Shown here: positions 14,404-23,799 of the stretch, piece by piece
How positions within the stretch are numbered: position 1 is the stretch's first letter
How the letters are laid out: each line of letters opens with the position of its first letter
Source of the DNA: Patescibacteria group bacterium
Lineage (GTDB): Bacteria; Patescibacteria; Paceibacteria; UBA6257; 2-01-FULL-56-20
NCBI GenBank assembly: GCA_024654525.1
Contig: JANLHI010000030.1
Location: forward strand, 87,855-151,854
Direction of reading: 5' to 3'
DNA length: 64,000 bases
Notes under the pieces: generated by a model
What the model saw: the letters and a program-made list of their open reading frames with translations, nothing else
Database searches by the model: none
What the model was told of the DNA's origin: nothing
Position numbers and translations under genes: made by a program

Positions 14404-16257
14404 ATGTCTAAAATTATAGGAATTGATCTTGGGACAACAAATTCAGCGGTAGCAGTGATGGAAGGAGGTGAACCGCGCGTTCTTGAAAGCGCAGAGGGAA
14501 ACCGTACCACTCCTTCAATTGCGGCAATAAGTAAATCGGGAGAGCGTCTTGTGGGGCTTCTTGCGAAGCGCCAAGCGATTACTAATCCGAAAAATACAAT
14601 TTCTTCCGTGAAGCGTCTTGTGGGAAGAAAGTTCTCGGATGAGGAAGTGTCAAAAGATCATGATTGGCTTCCGTATGAAGTGCAAGCGTCTTCTTCGGGC
14701 GGAGTGGAAGTAAAGATGGGAGAAAAATGGTATAGCCCGGAAGAGGTGTCATCCTTTATTCTTGGGAAAATAAAAGCAGATGCCGAAGCAAAGCTCGGAG
14801 AAAAAATTGAGGAGGCGGTGATTACCGTGCCCGCATACTTCGACGACTCTCAGCGACAAGCGACAAAAAATGCGGGAGAAATTGCAGGGCTTAAAGTAAG
14901 GCGTATTTTGAACGAGCCCACCGCGGCCGCGCTTGCCTACGGACTTAATAAACAAAAAAATGAAAAAATAGTGGTATATGACTTTGGCGGCGGTACATTC
15001 GACATTTCCGTATTAGAAGTCGGAGATAACACGGTGGAAGTGAAAGCGACAGGAGGAGACACTCATCTTGGAGGGGATGATTTCGATAAACGTTTGATTG
15101 AATATCTTGTGGCTGAGTATAAAAAAATAGAAGGAGTTGATATTTCGAAAGATCCGCTTGCATTGCAACGTCTCAAAGAAGCTGCGGAGCGTGCGAAGCA
15201 TGAATTATCTACCGCACTTGAGACCGAGGTGAATCTTCCTTATGTAAGTTCCGACGCATCCGGGCCAAAGCATTTTCTTATGAAAATAACGCGTGCGAAG
15301 CTCGAGGATCTTGTACGTGATTATATAGAACATTCCATTGAACTTACGCGAGAGACTGTTACCGCGGTGGCTCCGAAGGGGGCTGGGTTTTCGTTGAACG
15401 AAATAAACGAAGTGGTGCTTGTTGGTGGACAAACTCGTATGCCGGCGATTCAAGAAGCGGTACAAAAACTTTTTGGTAAGGAACCTCATAAAGGAATCAA
15501 TCCCGATGAAGTCGTGGCAATTGGTGCGGCGGTGCAAGCAGGAATTCTTCAAGGAGATGTAAAGGATATTTTATTGCTTGATGTGACTCCATTGACGCTT
15601 GCCATTGAAACGCTTGGGAGTGTTGCAACTCCGATGATTCCAAAAAACACTACGGTACCCACTGCAAAGACTCAAGTGTTTTCCACTGCGGCTGACAGTC
15701 AAACTTCGGTGGAGGTTCATGTAGTGCAGGGAGAGCGTCCTATGGCAACAGACAATAAGACGCTTGCGCGGTTTATGCTCGATGGAATTCCTCCTGCTCC
15801 TCGAGGTATGCCACAGGTAGAGGTGTCGTTTGATATTGATGCGAACGGAATTCTGAATGTAAGTGCAAAAGACAAGGCCAGTGGGAAATCTCAATCCGTA
15901 AAAATTCAGGCTTCAACGAATCTCTCGAAAGATGAAGTGGAGCGTCTCAAAAAAGAAGCGCTCGAGCATGCGTCCGAGGATGAAGCGAAAAAGGATTCCG
16001 TTGAAACTAAAAATCATGCGGAAAGCACGGTATATATGGCCGAGAAGGCTCTTCGTGACGGAGGAGACAAAGTTCCTGCTGAAATAAAGACCGGAGTACA
16101 AGAAAAAATTGATGCACTGAAAAGTGTGAAGGATGGTGAAGATATTCAAGCAATTAAGACTGCGCTCGATGCGTTGTCCGCGGAAGTTCAAAAAATAGGA
16201 CAAGCGTTCTATAATGATAAGAAAGATGATTCGGGATCTGAGCAACCTAAAGCGTGA
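14404..16257 (+). CDS. dnaK: Chaperone DnaK (Hsp70)
   Basis: ATP-driven chaperone. IGIDLGTTNSAVAVMEGG is the phosphate-1 motif near residue 5; VYDFGGGTFDISVLE (about 196) and VVLVGGQTRMPAIQ (about 338) complete the actin-fold ATPase. The linker DVLLL-type sequence appears as KDILLLDVTPLTLAIET, followed by the substrate domain and a helical lid. 617 aa; the C-terminus is short and lacks the classical EEV-like tail. The end overlaps the following membrane-protein gene by 44 bp. Confidence 0.97.
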   Translation: MSKIIGIDLGTTNSAVAVMEGGEPRVLESAEGNRTTPSIAAISKSGERLVGLLAKRQAITNPKNTISSVKRLVGRKFSDEEVSKDHDWLPYEVQASSSGGVEVKMGEKWYSPEEVSSFILGKIKADAEAKLGEKIEEAVITVPAYFDDSQRQATKNAGEIAGLKVRRILNEPTAAALAYGLNKQKNEKIVVYDFGGGTFDISVLEVGDNTVEVKATGGDTHLGGDDFDKRLIEYLVAEYKKIEGVDISKDPLALQRLKEAAERAKHELSTALETEVNLPYVSSDASGPKHFLMKITRAKLEDLVRDYIEHSIELTRETVTAVAPKGAGFSLNEINEVVLVGGQTRMPAIQEAVQKLFGKEPHKGINPDEVVAIGAAVQAGILQGDVKDILLLDVTPLTLAIETLGSVATPMIPKNTTVPTAKTQVFSTAADSQTSVEVHVVQGERPMATDNKTLARFMLDGIPPAPRGMPQVEVSFDIDANGILNVSAKDKASGKSQSVKIQASTNLSKDEVERLKKEALEHASEDEAKKDSVETKNHAESTVYMAEKALRDGGDKVPAEIKTGVQEKIDALKSVKDGEDIQAIKTALDALSAEVQKIGQAFYNDKKDDSGSEQPKA

Positions 16258-17251
16258 GGAAACACAAAATTTTGCGACACAGCTTCCTGTGGAGCGTACT
16301 CGGGAACCAAGCGGTTTTTATGTTGCTTTGGCGCTCGATGTACTTACGGTCGCATGCGCGCTTTGGATAGGACTTTCATATCGAACATTTCTTGATGTGG
16401 GCACCGGCTGGGCGGGGATTCTCCTTTCAGGAGGAGGTTTTTCGGTATGTCTGGCGCTCGGACTTTACCTTACAAAAAGCATCACTCGAAGAATACTTGT
16501 TATTCTTGGTTCGGTGGCGGGACTTTTTCTTTTTACTGCTTCCTCAATAAATTATGCGTATGCCGGTTCAGCGGCATTCATAGTTTTCTTTCTTATTTTA
16601 TGGGGAGAGGCGGCAAGTCGTGCGCATATTGCCAATGGAATCGAAGTGCGCGTCATGCAAGGAGTGAGACCTCTTCTTGCAAAATCCACCACTGCACTTA
16701 TCGTCGCGGGCCTTTTGCTCTATATTCCTTACTGGAGTCCCGCAGGGTCATTTTTCTCTCAAGGATCATTCAATGGAATTTTTCAGTCTACTGGAGAAGC
16801 GTTGCATCGGTTCTATGGAGAAATTGATTTTGTAGGGACATTTGATTCGTTTACCACAAGTATTGCGCGGCATAGCCTTTTATCCGCTCCTGATTTTCGG
16901 AGGCTTCCGACTATCGAGCAGGAAGCGACCGTGCGTAATCTTGCGGTTACCGTGAAAGAAAATCTTTCAAATGCGCTCGTAATTTCTCCGGAAGAAGCGG
17001 AAAGTCCTATGCATGTTATTTGGTACAAAGTGATTTTACAATCTCTTGCATGGCTTGAAGATAAATTCGGAGTTTGGTTTATCGCGATATGGCTTCTTTC
17101 CCTCTTCGGAATATTGAGAGGTATCGGCGTGCTATTCTATTGGTGTGCCGGACTTATTACTATGCTTTTTTTCCAAACACTTCTTGTGACAAAAGTGATA
17201 ACTACTAAAGGAGAAACGTGTACGCGCGAGGTAGTCGAATATGTTCAATAA
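16214..17251 (+). CDS. Uncharacterised multi-pass membrane protein inside the dnaK-dnaJ operon
   Basis: At least five hydrophobic segments are visible, among them FYVALALDVLTVACALWIGL (about residues 35-54), ILLSGGGFSVCLALGLYL, ILVILGSVAGLFLFTASS, TALIVAGLLLYIP, and two at the end (WFIAIWLLSLFGILRGIGVL). A loop of about 120 residues lies between segments 5 and 6. The start overlaps dnaK by 44 bp; ATG 16226 is an alternative. I do not recognise a family. Its place between dnaK and dnaJ implies heat-shock co-regulation and perhaps membrane quality control. Confidence 0.8.
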   Translation: MIRKMIRDLSNLKREETQNFATQLPVERTREPSGFYVALALDVLTVACALWIGLSYRTFLDVGTGWAGILLSGGGFSVCLALGLYLTKSITRRILVILGSVAGLFLFTASSINYAYAGSAAFIVFFLILWGEAASRAHIANGIEVRVMQGVRPLLAKSTTALIVAGLLLYIPYWSPAGSFFSQGSFNGIFQSTGEALHRFYGEIDFVGTFDSFTTSIARHSLLSAPDFRRLPTIEQEATVRNLAVTVKENLSNALVISPEEAESPMHVIWYKVILQSLAWLEDKFGVWFIAIWLLSLFGILRGIGVLFYWCAGLITMLFFQTLLVTKVITTKGETCTREVVEYVQ

Positions 17252-17260
17252 CCACATACT

Positions 17261-18343
17261 ATGAATTCGAAAGATTATTATCAAGTTCTTGGAGTTGCAC
17301 GCGGCGCAAGTGAAGATGAAATAAAAAAAGCGTATCGGCGTCTTGCGCACCAACATCATCCCGATAAAACAGGTGGGAGCGAAGACAGATTTAAAGAAAT
17401 AAACGAGGCATATCAGGTGTTGTCGGATAAGAAAAAACGTGAATCTTATGATCGTTTTGGAACCGCAGATCCCACGCAAGGGTTTGGAGGGGGAGTTTCG
17501 TGGGAGGGTTTTAGCGGTTTTGATGCGCAGGGATTTGGTGATATGGGAGACCTTGGCGATGTATTCGAAACTCTTTTTGAAAATTTTGGAGGGCGTCCCA
17601 GAAGGCGGACATATTCGCATGGTTCTGACTTGGAGGTTAAGGAAGAAATTGAATTAAAAGATTCACTTCGCGGGACGGTAAGGCATCTTCGTTTTGCGAC
17701 TTTCAGTACATGTGAAACATGTAAGGGGAAGGGTGCGGACAGTGACGCGGGTTTTTCTCAATGTGGCGCATGTGGCGGACGCGGAGAGGTTCGTGTGGAT
17801 AAACGCACTTTTTTCGGAAGTTTCTCGCAAGTAAAAGCATGTACCCAGTGCCATGGATCGGGGCAAATTCCGAATAAAATATGCCGTTCTTGCGAAGGGA
17901 ATGGGAGAAAAACGGCAACTCGAGAAGTGGACGTAGAGATACTTCCTGGAATTGAAGATAATCAGCTTATCAAAGTGAAGGGGATGGGAGAGGCGGGAGA
18001 GCGAGGAAGTGCTTCGGGAGATTTATATATACGGATACGTATCAAGCCTCATGCAATATTTGAGCGTCGTGGTAATGATCTTGTGATGAAGTATGAGTTA
18101 AAGTTGTCGGATTTATTTTTGGGGAAAAAGATTAGTATCTCGACTCTTGGCGGAAACGACGTATCGATTGAAATTCCTGCACATTTTAATCTTAAGGACT
18201 TATTCCATATTCCCGGAGAAGGAATGCCTCGCTTTGGTTCTCGCGGGCGCGGTGATTTGTTGGTGGATTTTATTTTGAAAGCGCCGAAGAAATTAAGTAC
18301 TAAGGCGCGTAAGACACTCGAAGATATCAGTGGGGAACTTTGA
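17261..18343 (+). CDS. dnaJ: Chaperone DnaJ (Hsp40)
   Basis: DnaK co-chaperone. The J domain (residues 1-68) has the HPD motif in HQHHPDKTGG; a Gly/Phe-rich linker spans about 75-110. The zinc-binding centre has four repeats (CETCKGKG, CGACGGRG, CTQCHGSG, CRSCEGNG) and the C-terminal substrate domain is complete. 360 aa. Last gene of the heat-shock operon. No terminator is obvious before the tRNA promoter at 18371. Confidence 0.97.
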   Translation: MNSKDYYQVLGVARGASEDEIKKAYRRLAHQHHPDKTGGSEDRFKEINEAYQVLSDKKKRESYDRFGTADPTQGFGGGVSWEGFSGFDAQGFGDMGDLGDVFETLFENFGGRPRRRTYSHGSDLEVKEEIELKDSLRGTVRHLRFATFSTCETCKGKGADSDAGFSQCGACGGRGEVRVDKRTFFGSFSQVKACTQCHGSGQIPNKICRSCEGNGRKTATREVDVEILPGIEDNQLIKVKGMGEAGERGSASGDLYIRIRIKPHAIFERRGNDLVMKYELKLSDLFLGKKISISTLGGNDVSIEIPAHFNLKDLFHIPGEGMPRFGSRGRGDLLVDFILKAPKKLSTKARKTLEDISGEL

Positions 18344-18370
18344 CGAAGAGGTTTGAGTGTTGTAATTTAT

Positions 18371-18399
18371 TTGTTAACGGGTGAATATCTGAATAGATT
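18371..18399 (+). promoter_or_regulatory. Promoter of the tRNA-Lys pair
   Basis: TTGTTA (18371-18376), 17-bp spacer, TAGATT (18394-18399), ending 5 bp before the first tRNA. Confidence 0.5.
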
Positions 18400-18404
18400 A
18401 ATTT

Positions 18405-18477
18405 GCCTCGCTAGCTCAATTGGCAGAGCAGCTCCCTCTTAAGGAGACGGTTGTAGGTTCAAGTCCTACGCGAGGCA
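18405..18477 (+). tRNA. tRNA-Lys (anticodon CUU)
   Basis: 73 nt. The acceptor pairs GCCTCGC with GCGAGGC and discriminator A; the anticodon stem GCTCC/GGAGA holds loop CTCTTAA, giving CTT; the T arm contains GGTTCAAGTCC. CCA is not encoded (the sequence continues CCG). Confidence 0.95.
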
Positions 18478-18532
18478 CCGGCGGTGTTGTGATAATACGT
18501 ACCGCAGTTGTAGGATTTGTTTAGGAGATATG

Positions 18533-18606
18533 GCCCCCATAGCTTAGTGGCAAAGCAGCTGCCTTTTAAGCAGTTGATCTAGGTCCGATTCCTAGTGGGG
18601 GCACCA
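18533..18606 (+). tRNA. tRNA-Lys (anticodon UUU)
   Basis: The acceptor pairs GCCCCCA with TGGGGGC, discriminator A at 18603; loop CTTTTAA gives TTT. CCA at 18604-18606 is present in the DNA. The two lysine isoacceptors are adjacent, so one transcript covers both lysine codons. Confidence 0.93.
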
Positions 18607-18780
18607 AAATCTGACTTTTTGCAACAATGCCAATTTTTTCCGTGGACGCGCAAAGCGTGCGGATTAGTCCGTTTATTGTTCGAAAAAGATTCGAGCTTGG
18701 TGCAATATGTAAGTAATCTTTGTGATATACTTGGCGAAGTACGGAGACAATAATATTATATTCAGAGGAAGGAGAATGAT

Positions 18781-19014
18781 ATGAGTATGAGAACTGAGTT
18801 CACCGCGGTGAAACATCGCGGTGGTGTTGGATGGAATACGGACGAAATAAGCCGAGTGAGAGGGACATTTAATGGAGTGTATTGGAACGTGGATCATCCC
18901 GATACGATTGTCATTGCGGAGAATTGCAGTCGAGCATGGAGTAAGTGTGGAGTCCGGGCAGACGTATCTTTACGCGTAGTCAATCGAGACGAACTTCCTT
19001 TCTCTGTTGCCTAG
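18781..19014 (+). CDS. Small hypothetical protein, 77 aa
   Basis: A strong Shine-Dalgarno (GAGGAAGGAG) precedes ATG 18781, unlike most genes here. The product begins MSMRTEFTAVKHRGGVGWNT, contains VYWNVDHPDTIVIAENCS and has two cysteines; it looks like a small soluble beta-rich protein. A perfect terminator 17 bp downstream marks it as a single-gene unit. Family not recognised. It is probably accessory. Confidence 0.6.
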   Translation: MSMRTEFTAVKHRGGVGWNTDEISRVRGTFNGVYWNVDHPDTIVIAENCSRAWSKCGVRADVSLRVVNRDELPFSVA

Positions 19015-19030
19015 AAGTTTTTCTCACCGC

Positions 19031-19066
19031 CATCACTAGCGCCAATGCCGCTAGTGATGTTGCATT
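19031..19066 (+). terminator. Rho-independent terminator
   Basis: A perfect 11-bp stem, CATCACTAGCG paired with CGCTAGTGATG, around a 7-nt loop, then TTGCATTTT. It ends the 77-aa gene. Confidence 0.85.
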
Positions 19067-19096
19067 TTCCACTTATTCTGTTAAAATATTTTTCAA

Positions 19097-20335
19097 ATGC
19101 GCAGATCTGGACTGACTTTATTTCTTATCATCCTTGTCACGATTGTGGCGGGTATTTTTGTTTACCCGAAAGGATTTGGTGCAGAATGGAGACCGTGGCG
19201 CTTAGGTTTGGATCTAGTGGGAGGGAGTCACCTTATCTACGAGGTTGATTTAAGCAATGTTCAAGAAAAAGACCGCGACGCGGTGACAAATGGTTTGAGG
19301 GATGTGATTGAACGGCGAGTGAACCTTTTTGGGGTGGGGGAGCCGCAAATATTCGTAGCGCATCAAGGTGATCATACTCAGCTTATTGTAGAGCTTGCGG
19401 GTATTCAGGATATAAGTGTTGCAATTCAGCAGATTGGAGAAACGCCACTTCTTGATTTTCGGGAGGTTGAAGACAATGCAACAAGCACTACATTTATTCC
19501 CACTAATCTTACGGGGCGATATGTGACCGGAGCCGAACTTTCTTTCGGTTCGACTGCACAAATTCCCGAAGTTGCAATAGCGTTTTCGGAAGAAGGAGGA
19601 AAAATATTTGAATTACTCACCGAAAATAACATAGGGAAACCAGTCGCTATTTTTCTCGATAATGCGCTTGTGGAAATGCCGACCGTGCAGCAAAAAATTT
19701 CGGGAGGACATGCGGTTATTACGGGAAGTTTTACTATCCAAGAGGCTCAAAAGCTCGTAGAACGCTTCAATGCGGGAGCTCTTCCTGCGCCGATTACTCT
19801 TATTAATCAACAGACAATCAGTCCAAATCTTGGGGCGGATTCACTTAAAAAAGTTGTGGGTGCGGGTATTATTGGCACTTTGCTTGTGATGATTTTTATG
19901 ATTCTCTATTATCGCTTCCTTGGTGTATTCGCTTCGCTTGCACTTCTTATCTATATTGTGCTTACGCTGGCAATTTTCAAAATAGTTCCGATTACGCTTA
20001 CGCTGGCGGGTTTTGCGGGATTTATACTTACTATCGGTATGGCGGTTGATGCGAATATTCTCATATTTGAAAGAATGAAAGAAGAGGTGAAGCGCGGTAT
20101 TTCAAGGACTGCGGCACAAACTGAAGGATTTCGACGTGCATGGCCTTCGATCCGCGATTCCAATACTTCCACAATTATTACTGCGGTTATTCTTTATTTC
20201 TTCACCTCAAGCTTCGTGCAGGGTTTTGCACTTACGTTACTCATCGGTGTACTCGTGAGTATGTTTTCTGCAATTACCACAACCCGTTATTTCTTGCACG
20301 TATTTCTCAAAGAAAAAAAGCGTCCCCTATCATAA
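19097..20335 (+). CDS. secD: Protein translocase subunit SecD
   Basis: Membrane component that uses the proton-motive force to finish Sec export. An N-terminal transmembrane helix (LTLFLIILVTIVAGIFVYP) precedes LGLDLVGGSHLIYEVDL, a periplasmic P1 domain and five C-terminal helices with the RND signature FILTIGMAVDANILIFERMK near residue 310. 412 aa, compact against 615 in E. coli but typical of small SecD. secF follows 13 bp later. Confidence 0.96.
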   Translation: MRRSGLTLFLIILVTIVAGIFVYPKGFGAEWRPWRLGLDLVGGSHLIYEVDLSNVQEKDRDAVTNGLRDVIERRVNLFGVGEPQIFVAHQGDHTQLIVELAGIQDISVAIQQIGETPLLDFREVEDNATSTTFIPTNLTGRYVTGAELSFGSTAQIPEVAIAFSEEGGKIFELLTENNIGKPVAIFLDNALVEMPTVQQKISGGHAVITGSFTIQEAQKLVERFNAGALPAPITLINQQTISPNLGADSLKKVVGAGIIGTLLVMIFMILYYRFLGVFASLALLIYIVLTLAIFKIVPITLTLAGFAGFILTIGMAVDANILIFERMKEEVKRGISRTAAQTEGFRRAWPSIRDSNTSTIITAVILYFFTSSFVQGFALTLLIGVLVSMFSAITTTRYFLHVFLKEKKRPLS

Positions 20336-20347
20336 TATTTTTGTCTC

Positions 20348-21244
20348 ATGCTTAATATTGTAGAAAATAGAAAAATATATTTTGCCATTTCCGCTCTCAC
20401 CGTGGGGGTGGCAATTATGGCAATATCCGTATACGGGTTTAAGGAGGGTATTGATTTTCGAGGAGGAACATTATGGCAATTCAGTATTTCGGAACACACA
20501 CCCGCGACTGCCGCGCTTGAAGCACGCATGAAGAATGTATTGTCTCTTGACGAGCTCAAGATGAATCGCAATGCCGAGGGAGGATTCCTTGCTCGTTTCA
20601 ATTCCATTTCTGAGAGCCAACATCAAACTTTTCTTACGACGCTTAAAAACGACTATCCCACATTTGAAGAGCTGAGTTTTTCTTCTATAGGTCCCTCGGT
20701 GGGGGAGGAGTTGCGACAAAAAGCTTTTATCGCAATGATTCTTGTGTTGATTGGTATTTCGCTCTATATCGCGCATGCATTTCGGAAAGCATCATATCCG
20801 GTAAGTTCTTGGAAATATGGATGGGTAACGCTCCTCACTCTTTTTCATGATGTGGCGATCCCCGCGGGTTTACTCGCATATCTTGGAAAACATTATGGCG
20901 TTGAAATTGACGGGAATTTCGTAGTCGCATTGCTCGTGGTAGTGGGATTCTCGGTGCACGACACAATCGTGGTATTCGATCGAATACGTGAAAATGTGGT
21001 GCTTCGTGGGCACAAGGAAAATTTCAATATTGTGGTGAACGACAGCGTAAATCAAACTCTTGCTCGTTCCATAAACACTTCTTTCACTCTTATTTTAGTT
21101 CTTCTCGCGCTGTATTTTTCAGGACCCGAGACTTTGCATTACTTTATTCTTACATTACTCGTGGGAGTTACTACCGGAATATACTCGTCTATTTTTATTG
21201 CCAGTCCACTCCTTATTTTCTTTCGTGGGAAAGGGCAAACTTGA
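20348..21244 (+). CDS. secF: Protein translocase subunit SecF
   Basis: Partner of SecD. The N-terminal helix is followed by GIDFRGGTLWQFSI (near residue 37), a short periplasmic domain and five helices with VVGFSVHDTIVVFDRIREN near residue 200, the SecF signature. 298 aa. Co-transcribed with secD. Confidence 0.96.
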   Translation: MLNIVENRKIYFAISALTVGVAIMAISVYGFKEGIDFRGGTLWQFSISEHTPATAALEARMKNVLSLDELKMNRNAEGGFLARFNSISESQHQTFLTTLKNDYPTFEELSFSSIGPSVGEELRQKAFIAMILVLIGISLYIAHAFRKASYPVSSWKYGWVTLLTLFHDVAIPAGLLAYLGKHYGVEIDGNFVVALLVVVGFSVHDTIVVFDRIRENVVLRGHKENFNIVVNDSVNQTLARSINTSFTLILVLLALYFSGPETLHYFILTLLVGVTTGIYSSIFIASPLLIFFRGKGQT

Positions 21245-21294
21245 CGAAATAGGGTATTATATTTTATAATGATTTCTATAGGTTTGACGATGCA

Positions 21295-22311
21295 ATGAAG
21301 GAATTACAAGACATTTTTAAATCTCTCACAAGTCGACAGCAGGAGGTAATTACTCGGCGTTTTGGCTTGGGGAAAACCGAACCTGAAACACTTGCGGAGA
21401 TAGGGGCGCGTTTTGGCATTACTCGTGAACGGGTAAGGCAGATTGAGAGTACTGCAATAAAACCTCTCGGAGACGCCATTCGAATACACCCCGTATGCAA
21501 CAAACTCATACAATCCATTAATTCTTTTCTTGTCGATAATGGCGGTGTGGTACCCGCGGACCGATTTTTGTCGTATTGCGCGGATCAAAATGCGGGAGTG
21601 GGAGAACCTGATGTGGCGCTTCTTGCCGAGGCCACGCAAAATTTTTCTTTTTCCGCCGAAGATAGTAATTTCAACTCCTTTTATTATTTGAACAAGGAAA
21701 GTTTCAGGCTTGCAAAGTCGTTTATCGATGCATGGGTAAAAATAATTTCTGGGAAGAAGAGCGTGGTGCTTGCGGGGCATTATTCCCGAGAATTGCAATC
21801 TTTCATCGAGGAAAAGAAAATGTTTGTAGCGCACGCCGAAAACTATTTGGCTATTTCGAAAAAGATTCACCATTCACCATATGGCGATGTTGGATTGGCA
21901 GAGTGGCCTGAGATAAAGCCTCAGACAATCCGAGACCGAATTTATCTTGTGCTCAGTAAAGAAGGAAAACCTGCTCATTTTCGGACTATCGCCGACCGAA
22001 TTACTGCTGCAAATTTTGATACTAAGGCGGCGCTTGCGGCAACGGTGCATAACGAATTAATAAAAGACCCGCGTTTTGTCCTTGTGGGAAGGGGAATGTA
22101 TGCTCTTAAAGAGTATGGCTACGAATCCGGTACTGCACGGGATGTAATTAAGAAAATTCTTGCGCAGGAGGGAGCACTTTATCCGAAGGATGTGATTTTA
22201 GCAGCTCAGAAAAAGTGGTTTTTTAAAGAGAATACCATTTTGGTAAATCTTCAAAATCGTTCTCATTTTGAGCGTCGCTCGGATGGACGCTATCAAGTGC
22301 GCGAAGCATAG
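21295..22311 (+). CDS. Sigma-70 region 4-like HTH fused to a HARE-HTH domain
   Basis: Residues 8-60 match sigma-70 region 4: LTSRQQEVITRRFGL, then LAEIGARFGITRERVRQIES. The middle (60-210) is helical and unassigned. Residues 215-285 match the HARE-HTH domain of RNA polymerase delta: IRDRIYLVLSKEGKPAHFRT, then DPRFVLVGRGMYALKEYGY. Regions 1-3 of sigma are missing, so it cannot act as a complete sigma factor. It is more likely an RNA-polymerase-associated regulator binding -35-like DNA. 338 aa. Confidence 0.85.
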   Translation: MKELQDIFKSLTSRQQEVITRRFGLGKTEPETLAEIGARFGITRERVRQIESTAIKPLGDAIRIHPVCNKLIQSINSFLVDNGGVVPADRFLSYCADQNAGVGEPDVALLAEATQNFSFSAEDSNFNSFYYLNKESFRLAKSFIDAWVKIISGKKSVVLAGHYSRELQSFIEEKKMFVAHAENYLAISKKIHHSPYGDVGLAEWPEIKPQTIRDRIYLVLSKEGKPAHFRTIADRITAANFDTKAALAATVHNELIKDPRFVLVGRGMYALKEYGYESGTARDVIKKILAQEGALYPKDVILAAQKKWFFKENTILVNLQNRSHFERRSDGRYQVREA

Positions 22312-22401
22312 GCGTGATATTGCTTTTGTTTTGAATTCCCGCTCTTAGGCGGTGTGTTGCGTGTTCTTGATGTGAGTAGGTTATAATATTAAGGTCTTTA
22401 T

Positions 22402-23745
22402 ATGTTCGGAGATATTTTTAATATTATTGTCCACTTCCTTGATTTGAGTAAGTGGTTTATCGCCTTTTTTATTCTATGGCCGCTTTTTGAGTCCACGTGG
22501 ATTGGATGGCGCCAATTTACCTACGAGCATTCGAGGGAATTCAGAATGGTGATGTTTGAAATGCGTATCCCGCGTGAAATCAGGAAGGGTCCTCGTGCCA
22601 TGGAGCAGGTGCTTATGTCCTTATATTCTCTTCGCAATACCGCGGGTGATTTTCAAGAAACGTGGTGGGATGGTGAAATCACGAAATGGTTTACGCTCGA
22701 AATTGTGAGTTTTGGGGGAGAGATAAAATTTTTTATCAGAGCATATTATAAGCAACGCCCACTTGTTGAAGCTGCGTTTTTTGCCCACTATCCGGATGTG
22801 GAATTGGTTGAAGTTGATGATTATATTGATCAGCTTCCTTCTGATTTAGATGATCTCTACTCGCGCGGATATGATGCATGGGGGTCGGAAATGGTACTCG
22901 CAAAGGAACCCGCATATCCCATCAGAACTTATCCTGACTTTGAGGCGCCTGACGAAGAACGCCAGCATGATCCAATTTCGTCGTTTCTTGAGGTATTGAG
23001 TAAGGCAAAAAAAGAAGAAACGATCGGTATACAAATCCTTATTGCTCCCGCAAGCGATGATTGGAATGAAAAATGGAAGGGACTCATCGACAAGATGAAA
23101 GATGAATCTTCCAAACATATGGGGGGAAAAACAATAACGAATTTTCCAGGAGGTCCTCTTCCGGTATTTATATCTGAACACGAAGCTGAAAATCAATTCA
23201 AAGCGCTTTCCTTAAAACGTACGCCGGGGGAAACCGATGTGCTTGAAGCGATAGAGAATAATCTTTCGAAACCCGCGTTTGAGACTATTATTCGTTTCAT
23301 GTATTTTTCGCCTAAACCGCTTTTTTACGACTCATTTGCACGTCGTGGTATCACGGGTATGTTCAACCAATACGCGGCGCTTGACTTGAATATGTTCAAG
23401 CAGAATTATTCGGTAAGCACGCGTGTGAAATTTTGGCATTGGCCTCATTTTTTCTACGATATTCGCGCCGAGTACAGGAAGGCAAGTTTGTTACATTGCT
23501 ATCGCCACCGAATGATGCCCCATCATACTTTTATGGGAAAAATCCTGTATTCCCAGTTTTTTCGTTGGGATTTTGCCACAAAAACAATCACGCTCAACGT
23601 GGAGGCGCTTGCGACGTTGTTTCATCCGCCGACATTCCTCGTACTTACCGCACCTCATATTAAGAGGGTCGAGAGTAGAAAAACGGGACCTCCTGCGGGA
23701 TTGGCTATTTACGGAAATGAAAAAGAAATTGAGCGCTTTCAATGA
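22402..23745 (+). CDS. Membrane-anchored protein of unknown function, partner of the HerA/VirD4-like ATPase
   Basis: Residues 5-32 form a hydrophobic anchor (SKWFIAFFILWPLFESTW); the remainder is soluble, with EMRIPREIRKGPRAMEQVL, ETWWDGEITKWFTLEI and YPDVELVEVDDY. A TATAAT (22382-22387) lies 14 bp before the ATG. It is followed by a small membrane protein and a HerA/VirD4-like ATPase on the same strand. In CPR genomes a protein of this layout is commonly found next to such ATPases; the role is unproven, perhaps a membrane docking subunit for a DNA pump. Confidence 0.75.
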   Translation: MFGDIFNIIVHFLDLSKWFIAFFILWPLFESTWIGWRQFTYEHSREFRMVMFEMRIPREIRKGPRAMEQVLMSLYSLRNTAGDFQETWWDGEITKWFTLEIVSFGGEIKFFIRAYYKQRPLVEAAFFAHYPDVELVEVDDYIDQLPSDLDDLYSRGYDAWGSEMVLAKEPAYPIRTYPDFEAPDEERQHDPISSFLEVLSKAKKEETIGIQILIAPASDDWNEKWKGLIDKMKDESSKHMGGKTITNFPGGPLPVFISEHEAENQFKALSLKRTPGETDVLEAIENNLSKPAFETIIRFMYFSPKPLFYDSFARRGITGMFNQYAALDLNMFKQNYSVSTRVKFWHWPHFFYDIRAEYRKASLLHCYRHRMMPHHTFMGKILYSQFFRWDFATKTITLNVEALATLFHPPTFLVLTAPHIKRVESRKTGPPAGLAIYGNEKEIERFQ

Positions 23746-23799
23746 TTTTTTCTTCAGTACCGATATGACAATGCATATAGTTAACCTCTCACAACTTCA

